From Idiomarina sp. (GTDB lineage: Bacteria > Pseudomonadota > Gammaproteobacteria > Enterobacterales > Alteromonadaceae), in assembly GCA_022565355.1 (NCBI GenBank), contig JAIUMU010000001.1:248001-312000 (forward strand): a DNA stretch of 64,000 nucleotides, given 5' to 3'. Of the stretch, positions 1 to 7,303 are shown one piece after another (the first letter of the stretch is position 1; each line of letters opens with the position of its first letter). Under the pieces are notes generated by a model. That model was given only the letters and a program-made list of their open reading frames with translations, was not told the DNA's origin and did no database searches. Position numbers and translations under genes: made by a program.

Positions 1-678
1 TTACCCACTATGTTGGGCAACATAAGCGAGAAATTAACCTTTACTCCTAACCGAAAAATGCTGCCGGTAAATTGTTGGGGTATTGAAGGGAATTCCCTAG
101 GTTATTTAGTAGATACCAAAGCCGCAGCAATTTGGCGCGGGCCCATGGCCTCAAGGGCGATAGAGCAATTGCTGTTTGATACCCAATGGTCTGCGCTGGA
201 TTACTTGATTGTTGATTTACCGCCAGGAACAGGTGATATTCAGCTTACTCTCTCGCAGAATTTCCCGATTACGGCTGCAGTTGTTGTTACCACGCCGCAA
301 AACATTGCTTTAGCTGATGCTGAAAAAGGCATTGCGATGTTTCGCAAAGTGGATGTGCCGGTAGTGGGTATAATTGAAAATATGAGCTATTTTGCTTGTT
401 CGAACTGCGGCCATCATGATGCTATCTTTGGCTCTGATGGCGGTGCTACGCTAGCGGCTGAATACCAAGTGCCTATGGTAGGGCATTGGCCACTTACAAC
501 TCTGCTGCGAGAGAGTTTAGACCTTGGTAAACCGCTGCAGATAAGCCACCCTGAGCACAGCTTAAATGCCATTATGGCCACTACTGCGCAGCATATAGTA
601 GCCAATGCTTGGGAACTCATTCACGAGCAGGGTAAAACGAACAACGCAACGCATAAGCCTATTTTTAAAGAGGTTTAG
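1..678 (+). CDS. mrp: Mrp/ApbC family iron-sulfur cluster carrier ATPase, 5' end outside window
   Basis: This is a P-loop NTPase of the Mrp/ApbC/Nbp35 family, which carries and delivers Fe-S clusters in the cytoplasm. The frame is open from base 1 (Leu-Pro-Thr-Met-Leu-Gly, matching the family's GPS-LPTMLG segment), so the true start and the Walker A loop lie upstream of the window. Visible family features are the DLPPGTGD motif, the VTTPQ segment, and a CxxC pair (Cys-Ser-Asn-Cys) near the middle that in this family holds the cluster at the dimer interface. The C-terminus is complete. dcd follows 59 bases downstream on the same strand, and no hairpin separates them. The first in-window ATG at base 10 should not be taken as the start. 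Confidence 0.93.
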   Translation, partial: LPTMLGNISEKLTFTPNRKMLPVNCWGIEGNSLGYLVDTKAAAIWRGPMASRAIEQLLFDTQWSALDYLIVDLPPGTGDIQLTLSQNFPITAAVVVTTPQNIALADAEKGIAMFRKVDVPVVGIIENMSYFACSNCGHHDAIFGSDGGATLAAEYQVPMVGHWPLTTLLRESLDLGKPLQISHPEHSLNAIMATTAQHIVANAWELIHEQGKTNNATHKPIFKEV

Positions 679-737
679 CGGTTCTAGTGTGATATTTAAT
701 TTAACTAAGATAATAAAAAATCATTTAGGGAAAGCGC

Positions 738-1328
738 ATGCGGCTTACAGATGCACAGATTGAGAAGTACTTAGCGGATGGTGTTATCGCTATTGAACCC
801 GCTCCGTTAAGTGAAGATATTAGCGGTGTTACCGTAGATATTCACTTGGGTGAAAGTTTCCGGGTTTTGCAAGATCATGCAGCGCCCTACATTGATATTA
901 GTGGCCCTCGCGCAGAGATTGATGCGGCCATTCAAAGGGTAATGAGTGAAGAAATACGCTTAGCCAATGGCGATGCTTTTTTTATCCATCCAGGGGAGTT
1001 TGCGCTTGCGGTAACCCAAGAAGCAGTTACCTTGCCAGCGCACATGGTGGGTTGGCTCGATGGCCGTTCATCGTTGGCGCGTTTAGGTTTGATGGTGCAT
1101 GTTACGGCGCATCGCATTGATCCAGGTTGGAGTGGCCAGATTGTATTGGAGTTTTTCAACAGCGGTAAGCTGCCTCTGGCATTACGCCCAGGCATGAAAA
1201 TAGGCGCTTTAAGCTTTGAATTATTAAGTGAACCCTGTGAACGGCCCTATAGCCGACGAGCGGATGCTAAGTACAAAGATCAAAAGGGTGCAGTTGCCAG
1301 CCGTATTGGTAGTGATGGTGCCCAGTAA
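738..1328 (+). CDS. dcd: dCTP deaminase
   Basis: Dcd converts dCTP to dUTP and ammonia, the first step of the main bacterial dTTP route. The 196-residue length matches the E. coli type trimeric enzyme. The RSSLARLG segment forms part of the nucleotide site, and the LEFFN segment carries the catalytic Glu. The C-terminus is rich in Arg, Lys and Tyr, as in the family, where it closes over the triphosphate. ATG at 738 is preceded by an AGGGAAAG ribosome site. It sits close behind mrp on the same strand. mrp and dcd lie near each other in many gammaproteobacteria, so a shared transcript is plausible. Confidence 0.95.
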   Translation: MRLTDAQIEKYLADGVIAIEPAPLSEDISGVTVDIHLGESFRVLQDHAAPYIDISGPRAEIDAAIQRVMSEEIRLANGDAFFIHPGEFALAVTQEAVTLPAHMVGWLDGRSSLARLGLMVHVTAHRIDPGWSGQIVLEFFNSGKLPLALRPGMKIGALSFELLSEPCERPYSRRADAKYKDQKGAVASRIGSDGAQ

Positions 1329-1475
1329 AGTGAAGTAAAAAGTAGTAAAGAGAAATAAAGAGAAGTACTAGAAAAACTAATAGTATAGGAAAACTGGCTA
1401 GAGCTCGACACGGCGGAGTTTGTTGTCTATCTTCAGTTACGGATGTTTGCATCGGTTTGAATCAGCGAAAATGAT

Positions 1476-1503
1476 TCTCCGATTGTGAGCGTAATCACGG
1501 AGA
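1476..1503 (+). promoter_or_regulatory. hairpin that could mask the ribosome binding site of the EAL gene
   Basis: TCTCCG at 1476-1481 is the exact complement of CGGAGA at 1498-1503, which contains the Shine-Dalgarno sequence (GGAG, 1499-1502) of the ATG at 1508. An inner ATT/AAT pair could extend the stem. If it folds, ribosome access to the downstream cyclic-di-GMP gene would be restricted. This is seen only as base complementarity; folding energy was not computed. The rest of the 179-base gap after dcd starts with a purine-rich run and shows no terminator. Confidence 0.3.
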
Positions 1504-1507
1504 GATT

Positions 1508-3181
1508 ATGAACAACAAAGCGATCGTTCAGTATTACTTTCAGCATCATCGGATCATTCAGAAACTTAGTATATTCATTATCCCTGTGTTAATCGGCCTG
1601 GTAACGGCGCTGGTGTGGCAAACGGGAGGTATTAAGTTTGTTTATTCCCACTCGATGTACATTCCAATTCTATTGGCCGGCTTTGTATTGGGCTTGCCTG
1701 GAGGCGTGTTCTTTGCCTTGGTTGCTGGAATCGCATTGGGGCCATGGATGCCCATCGATACGGTTACCGGTGAAATGCAACAGCCTATTAATTGGATTTA
1801 CCGAACGGGATATTTTGTTCTCATTGGCGGCTTGAGTGGCGCGATGAATGATAGTTTACGGCGCTATATCGAATATCTGAGCTGGCTTGCAAAACACGAT
1901 GTTACAACCGGCCTCTCAAATAGAAAATCCTTACTAGAGCACATCAGAGGATTACGAAGAAAATCTAGGTTGCAAAAGCATAATCAAAAGCAATTTGTGC
2001 TTATGCTAATCAATGTTGATAACGTGAGGGGCTTAGAGGGAGCGTTCGGCTTTAAAGTTACGGATCGGATTATTAAAGTGTTTGCGGCTTTTTTGGCAGG
2101 TAATTTAACGGAGAAAACAAGAATATATCGAACGGATACTGATCAGCTAGCAATTTTAATGGCCGCTAAAGATGTTAACAGTGAGCAGCTCGTGCAACAC
2201 ATTGTGGCCTTATTAAAAGAGAGTGTTAGCTTTGATTCATATTCTATCTATGTGCCCACTCACGTTGGCGCCACTATCATAGGCGAAACCTACGAAACAC
2301 CTGAAACTTATTTGCAGCAAGCCGGTTTAGCACTGGCGAGCGCCTATTCTCGAAAGCGCGATTACACGCAGTTCTCTTCAGCTCTTGAAACTAATGCGCA
2401 GCGAAATATAACGCTATTAAGTGATTTGCAAAACGCACTTAGATTGAATCAACTATCGATTCATTATCAACCGAAAATCGATTTAAAATCCAACACTGTG
2501 TGTGGGGTTGAGGCTCTACTTCGCTGGCAGCACCCATTATATGGCAATATTCCGCCAAGTGATTTCATTCCCCAAGCAGAACAAAGTACATTAATTTTGC
2601 ATATAACCGCATATGTGGTGAAGCAAGTAACAGAACAAATTGTAACGTGGCGAGCAGCGGGGATTAAGTTACCCATTGCAATCAATGTTTCATCGCATGA
2701 CATTACCGATAACGGTTTTGTAACGAACTTGCTGGTTTTATTAGAGCGATCAGAAATTCAAGGTAACTTGATTGAGATTGAGCTTACTGAAGGCGCGCTC
2801 ATTCATAACCTAGAGCAAACACAGGTGGAATTATTACGTTTAAGTAACGCGAGAATTGCCATTTCAGTTGATGATTTTGGTACCGGTTACTCGTCTTTAC
2901 AGTATATGCACCGTTTACCGATATCGGTAATTAAGATTGATAAAAGCTTTGTGAGCGGTTTACCAAACGATAATGGAGCAAAACATATTGTAAATGCGGC
3001 AATAGCGCTTGCCAAAAATATGGGCATAAAAACCATCGCTGAAGGTGTAGAAACGCCTGCAGTAGCAAGCTACCTTAAAGAGATCGATTGTGATTTCGTG
3101 CAGGGTTTTTATTACAGTAAACCACTGCCGGAAGATGAGTTTGTAAGCTGGTATCGTGCTTTCCGAGCAATAAACGCGTAG
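1508..3181 (+). CDS. membrane GGDEF-EAL protein, probably a cyclic-di-GMP phosphodiesterase
   Basis: This 557-residue protein has about four hydrophobic segments in residues 20-115, then a GGDEF-like domain (about 125-290) and an EAL domain (about 305-555). In the first domain the GGDEF loop reads Thr-Asp-Thr-Asp-Gln, so cyclase activity is unlikely. The EAL domain looks complete: EAL at 335-337, the INVSS and ELTE segments, DDFGTG, KIDKSF, AEGVE and a QGFYYSKPL end. The expected activity is hydrolysis of cyclic-di-GMP to pGpG at the inner membrane, with the degenerate GGDEF domain perhaps sensing GTP. A complete diguanylate cyclase follows 94 bases downstream on the same strand, so the two may act in opposition. 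Start ATG 1508 has GGAG four to five bases upstream. Confidence 0.88.
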   Translation: MNNKAIVQYYFQHHRIIQKLSIFIIPVLIGLVTALVWQTGGIKFVYSHSMYIPILLAGFVLGLPGGVFFALVAGIALGPWMPIDTVTGEMQQPINWIYRTGYFVLIGGLSGAMNDSLRRYIEYLSWLAKHDVTTGLSNRKSLLEHIRGLRRKSRLQKHNQKQFVLMLINVDNVRGLEGAFGFKVTDRIIKVFAAFLAGNLTEKTRIYRTDTDQLAILMAAKDVNSEQLVQHIVALLKESVSFDSYSIYVPTHVGATIIGETYETPETYLQQAGLALASAYSRKRDYTQFSSALETNAQRNITLLSDLQNALRLNQLSIHYQPKIDLKSNTVCGVEALLRWQHPLYGNIPPSDFIPQAEQSTLILHITAYVVKQVTEQIVTWRAAGIKLPIAINVSSHDITDNGFVTNLLVLLERSEIQGNLIEIELTEGALIHNLEQTQVELLRLSNARIAISVDDFGTGYSSLQYMHRLPISVIKIDKSFVSGLPNDNGAKHIVNAAIALAKNMGIKTIAEGVETPAVASYLKEIDCDFVQGFYYSKPLPEDEFVSWYRAFRAINA

Positions 3182-3275
3182 CAAATAGGTTCTTTTTAGC
3201 GCATTTGTTGTTCGTTTAACGCTGTTAATGTTGTGGTTATAAGTTGTATACTAATCTGATACTCGAGGACTTCAG

Positions 3276-5192
3276 ATGACCGCAAAATCATTCAGCAGCT
3301 ACCACCAAACCTTGGTGAAGCGTACAGTTTTAGGTATTTTACTTACTGGCGTAGTTGTTGCAATCGCAGCGTTATGGCCATTATCGAAGCAACTTACCAC
3401 GCATTTAGAGCAAGTAAATTATGCTCATGCCAGTGCGCAATCGGTAGCCATCCAAAACCATATTGGCCGATATCAAGATATCGCCAAGCAAATCGCCAGC
3501 CGTAGTGAAATTCGACAGGCATTCGTGCGCTTCAGCAATAATGAAATCACCCTCTCTGAATTAGGCGAATATAGCACCCCCAGGCTAGTAGATGCGTACC
3601 AAGCAACGGCTGGCTTGGAAGCATTGCTGCGAGTTACTACCGATAACGAAATGGTTGTCGTGTTGAGCGATAAGCTGGATGTGCTTGATTTGGATGCTGC
3701 AACGCTCAATCGTATAAAAGCACAAGGTGCCTACGTTACCAATCTTCCCTACAATGGCGATTTGTTAAGTGTTCTAGCGATTTCAGAGCCTATTCTGGCG
3801 GCCAATGGCAACGAAGCGAGTAGAGTGATTGGATACGATGTGCTCCTCTTTCAACTGGCGCCTGTGCTAAATACGGTTACCTCATTCAATCGTTTCGGTA
3901 GTGAAGCTCGCTTTTACTTGTTGAATCAAGAATTAAACCTTGTGGCGCATGTGGATGCGGATATTCGGCAGGAACACATTGGCTTAGTGGATATACAAGA
4001 TTCTTCGCTGGCGAACCTAGTTATAACGCCAGGAATCTTTCGTGGTGATGATAGCGGGCAACGATTCGTTTACTTCTATGTGCCATTTGAGCGATCAAAC
4101 TGGGGCTTAATGGTGCGTAGCTCTACTACCCAAGTATACGCCACATTGGTTTCTGAAATTAGTTGGGTAGTATTGGCAATTTTTGCCATGATCTTGGTTG
4201 GGGTTACATTCGTTCACTTCACGACCAAGCCGGTGATTCGGGAACTCGCAGACAAATCAGCAAGGCTGGCTAAATCGAATAAAGAACTGCGCTTGGCGGG
4301 AATGGTATTTGAGAAAACTCACGAAGCCATTATGGTTACTGATATGCAGTTAAAGATTGTGCGCGCTAACCATGCATTAGCCGAAACCTTGAAAATTCCT
4401 CAGGAGCAACTGATCGGTAAAGCGTTAGACGATATTTTAGCCCGCGATCGCATAAAAGACGATACTGAGCAGCAGATTACCATCGCAATCCAGCTACATG
4501 ATGTATGGCAAGGGGAGTTGTGGTATCTCGATGCCGAAGGAAAAGCCATTCCAGCATTACAAACGATAAGTTCGGTGCGTAATAAAGCAGGTGAGATTGA
4601 GCAGCTTATTCATATTTTTAATGATATCACCCACGAGAAAAATGCCGAGAATGAGATTAAGAAGAAAGCTAATACCGATGCACTCACCGGCTTGCCCAAC
4701 AGAGCTGGGCTGCTATTAATGCTAGACCATGCAATTTATCAAGCGCAGTTGCAGAACAAGCATTTAGCCGTGCTGTTCGTTGATTTAGATAAGTTTAAAC
4801 CAGTAAATGATACTCATGGTCATGATGTAGGCGACCAATTACTAGCCGCCATTGGCCCACGATTACGTGAACACCTGCGTAGCTCGGATACCATTGCGCG
4901 GATCGGCGGTGATGAGTTTGTGGTTTTGCTCTCAGAGGTTACAACAGCAGATAGCGCAATGAAAATCGCCAATGGCATAGTAACGCAGATGAACCAACCG
5001 TTTCATGTTGCTGGGCTAGACATCCAGATCGGCGCCTCAGTGGGGGTGGCGGTGTTCCCGGAGCATGGTACGGGTAGACATGAGCTGTTGAACAATGCCG
5101 ATCAGGCTATGTATCTGGCGAAGCAGAATGGCCGGAACCAGGCGTGCTTGGCGGCGCCAAGTAGCGCTAAGAAAAAATCCCTCAATGCATAG
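3276..5192 (+). CDS. membrane diguanylate cyclase with periplasmic sensor and PAS domain
   Basis: This protein of 638 residues has a membrane helix at about 19-37, a periplasmic region of roughly 250 residues with the look of a double-Cache sensor, a second helix at about 295-315, a PAS domain (about 342-455) and a C-terminal GGDEF domain (about 465-625). GGDEF is intact at 544-548, and an RxxD inhibitory site (Arg-Ser-Ser-Asp) lies five residues before it, so product feedback inhibition is expected. It should make cyclic-di-GMP from two GTP in response to an external ligand I cannot name. The GGDEF domain opens with the usual DALTGLPNR segment. The last codons overlap a leftward terminator hairpin belonging to the convergent peptidase operon. 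Confidence 0.92.
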   Translation: MTAKSFSSYHQTLVKRTVLGILLTGVVVAIAALWPLSKQLTTHLEQVNYAHASAQSVAIQNHIGRYQDIAKQIASRSEIRQAFVRFSNNEITLSELGEYSTPRLVDAYQATAGLEALLRVTTDNEMVVVLSDKLDVLDLDAATLNRIKAQGAYVTNLPYNGDLLSVLAISEPILAANGNEASRVIGYDVLLFQLAPVLNTVTSFNRFGSEARFYLLNQELNLVAHVDADIRQEHIGLVDIQDSSLANLVITPGIFRGDDSGQRFVYFYVPFERSNWGLMVRSSTTQVYATLVSEISWVVLAIFAMILVGVTFVHFTTKPVIRELADKSARLAKSNKELRLAGMVFEKTHEAIMVTDMQLKIVRANHALAETLKIPQEQLIGKALDDILARDRIKDDTEQQITIAIQLHDVWQGELWYLDAEGKAIPALQTISSVRNKAGEIEQLIHIFNDITHEKNAENEIKKKANTDALTGLPNRAGLLLMLDHAIYQAQLQNKHLAVLFVDLDKFKPVNDTHGHDVGDQLLAAIGPRLREHLRSSDTIARIGGDEFVVLLSEVTTADSAMKIANGIVTQMNQPFHVAGLDIQIGASVGVAVFPEHGTGRHELLNNADQAMYLAKQNGRNQACLAAPSSAKKKSLNA

Positions 5193-5204
5193 CGTTGAGG
5201 GATT
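5171..5204 (-). terminator. intrinsic terminator of the S9/M14 peptidase operon
   Basis: AATCCCTCAA (5176-5185) pairs perfectly with TTGAGGGATT (5195-5204) around a nine-base loop. Read leftwards, the stem is followed by a T run (complement of 5172-5177), so it terminates the minus-strand operon. It lies inside the last codons of the plus-strand cyclase gene and may also slow rightward transcription, although no T tract follows on that side. Confidence 0.75.
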
Positions 5205-5243
5205 CGGTTCGTACTTTATGTAATTGCTCTCGTGTTGGAGCTT

Positions 5244-7280
5244 TTAGTTATCCAGCTTGTAGCGATCAAACCAAGCAATAATTCTATTTAAACGCTCAAC
5301 CAAATTGATTGGCCTACCGCCTCGGCTTAAGCCATGGCCTTCGCGATCAAATACAACCATCTCCACAGGTACGTTATTTGCCTTTAACGCAAAGAACCAC
5401 TCTTCACCTTGGCCAATGGGCGTAATGTGATCGTGATTACTATGGATAATCAGGGTAGGGGTGCTTACGCGATCAGCATATTTAAGCGGTGAACGGCCCC
5501 AATAATAATCATAGTTTTCCCAAATCGTACCACCGAACTCTTCTATCATTGATAAGGGTGGGAACGCTTGGGTGCCTGCTTCAGAAATCCAATTGCTTAC
5601 GCTACGCTGGGTTACCGCAGCGCGGAAGCGATTGGTTTGCGTGGTAGCCCAGTTGGTTAAAAAGCCACCATGGCTGCCCCCAGTAATAAACTGTTGGTCT
5701 GCATCAAGCCAGTTGTAGCGCTCAAAAGCCGCATCTAATGCAACGATGTTATCGCGGAAATCGGCACCGCCGTAATCTAGCCGCACTTGCTCGGCAAAAT
5801 CTTGCCCATAACCGCTGCTGCCGCGGTAGTTCACAAATACCACAGCGTAGCCATGAGCGCGCATCAATTGCATTTCATGAAACCACTGATGCCCCCACAT
5901 ACCGCCTGGGCCACCCTTAATATTCAAAATCACCGGATAGCGTTCACCTTGCACTACCTGTGGTGGCCGCAACATGAAAACGTCGAGAATATCGCCGCGC
6001 TCATTTTCGGTTTGGAATACTTCATAGGCTGCTAAATCAAGCTCACTTTGCAGGGCGTCGTTAAAATCAGTAACCACGATGCGCTCATCATTACTTGCTG
6101 CTGCATACACTAAACGGGGCAGGGTTACTTCATTGTGCTCTACCCATGCCATAGCGCCGGTGTTGGCGATTGCAAAGCTGCCTTTACTCCAACCGCGCCC
6201 AGATACGTATTGATAGCCGCCGCGATCTAAATCAACATTGTGTAACGTGCGGCTGCCGCGATCATCAGTGGTAAACCAGAGTTTATTATCGGCAAACTGC
6301 AGTTGCGCAGGGCTATGGTTCATGGCTTCTGCAACTACTTGGTAGGCATCAATGCTGAGATCGTAGTGATGCAAGTTGGGCGCCGCATAATTACTTTCGC
6401 GGTATACATACACGAGGCTATTGTTGGAAGTCCATACGGGGGTGCCGGCATGGCCAATTGGTGTGGCTAACTCGCGCTCATCATTACCACAGCGAACAAA
6501 TACAGAAGAAGCAAAGTAGCCTTCATCCGCTTCAGGATGACGGTTACTGGCAAAAGCAATACATTCCCCGTTTGGCGAGTAACTGGCGCTACCTTCATGC
6601 CATTGGCTATTACCAGTAATTGCATCGAGTGTTTTCTCGGCGAGGTTGTAACGCCATAAGCCGGTACGATCCTCGTTGAGGTAGCCGCCTTGGCGTTTAT
6701 ATACCGCATTCGTAATCACCGAGATATCGGGCTTATCATCGCTTTCTGCAGCTTTTTCGAGCGGGCTCTCCACCTCAGGATCAACCCGCACGGTAAGCAA
6801 TAGTTCCTGATCATTCGGATGAATGCTTACCGAGCTAATAGAACCTTGTTGCAAACGAAGTAGTTCTTGGGCTTCGCCGCCGGAAAGGGATATTGAATAC
6901 AGCGCTGTGCCATTATCACGGCCAGATAAGAACAATAATTGCTTACCATCGTTTGTAAAAACGGGGCTAAAATCGCTTTTCTCACGGGTAAATTGGAGCA
7001 CAGGTTCGCCGTTGCGATGTACCCAAATAGTACTATTGCGGCTGCGCTTGTCGTCACCAACGGTGGTTTTTACAAAGGCTACCGATTGGCCATCGGCACT
7101 AATTTGCACATCACCGAGATCAACCATGCGGTAATAATCTTCTGCGGTAACTAAACGCGGGGTGTTGTCATCTGCAAGTACAGCTCCACTAATAAATGTG
7201 CCGCTTAACACTGCAGTACTTAACAGTGCCGCACTAAAGAGTGCAGCACTGATAGAGTTTAAGGAGATTGTTCGGTTCAT
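5244..7280 (-). CDS. secreted S9 family prolyl oligopeptidase-like peptidase
   Basis: This is a serine peptidase of the dipeptidyl aminopeptidase/acylaminoacyl-peptidase type (S9). A signal peptide (MNRT start, hydrophobic core, Ala-Asp after about residue 37) implies export. The N-terminal half resembles a beta-propeller of WD40-like PD repeats, and the C-terminal third is the alpha/beta-hydrolase. The nucleophile is Ser536 in GGSHGG; the HSNHD segment carries the Asp and REGHG the His. I chose ATG 7280 (678 residues) because a GGAG lies 11 bases before it, while for the ATG at 7289 the same GGAG is only two bases away. The M14 peptidase gene ends 23 bases upstream, so the two are probably co-transcribed. 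Together they would release dipeptides and single residues from peptides in the periplasm or outside the cell. Confidence 0.93.
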   Translation of the reverse strand: MNRTISLNSISAALFSAALLSTAVLSGTFISGAVLADDNTPRLVTAEDYYRMVDLGDVQISADGQSVAFVKTTVGDDKRSRNSTIWVHRNGEPVLQFTREKSDFSPVFTNDGKQLLFLSGRDNGTALYSISLSGGEAQELLRLQQGSISSVSIHPNDQELLLTVRVDPEVESPLEKAAESDDKPDISVITNAVYKRQGGYLNEDRTGLWRYNLAEKTLDAITGNSQWHEGSASYSPNGECIAFASNRHPEADEGYFASSVFVRCGNDERELATPIGHAGTPVWTSNNSLVYVYRESNYAAPNLHHYDLSIDAYQVVAEAMNHSPAQLQFADNKLWFTTDDRGSRTLHNVDLDRGGYQYVSGRGWSKGSFAIANTGAMAWVEHNEVTLPRLVYAAASNDERIVVTDFNDALQSELDLAAYEVFQTENERGDILDVFMLRPPQVVQGERYPVILNIKGGPGGMWGHQWFHEMQLMRAHGYAVVFVNYRGSSGYGQDFAEQVRLDYGGADFRDNIVALDAAFERYNWLDADQQFITGGSHGGFLTNWATTQTNRFRAAVTQRSVSNWISEAGTQAFPPLSMIEEFGGTIWENYDYYWGRSPLKYADRVSTPTLIIHSNHDHITPIGQGEEWFFALKANNVPVEMVVFDREGHGLSRGGRPINLVERLNRIIAWFDRYKLDN

Positions 7281-7303
7281 TAAAATCATAACTCCAGTAT
7301 TAA

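Noticed and set aside
3231-3252. TTGTGG and TATACT before the cyclase gene, considered as a promoter.
   Set aside because: Only ten bases separate them; TATACT may still be a -10 element, but no -35 partner was found.
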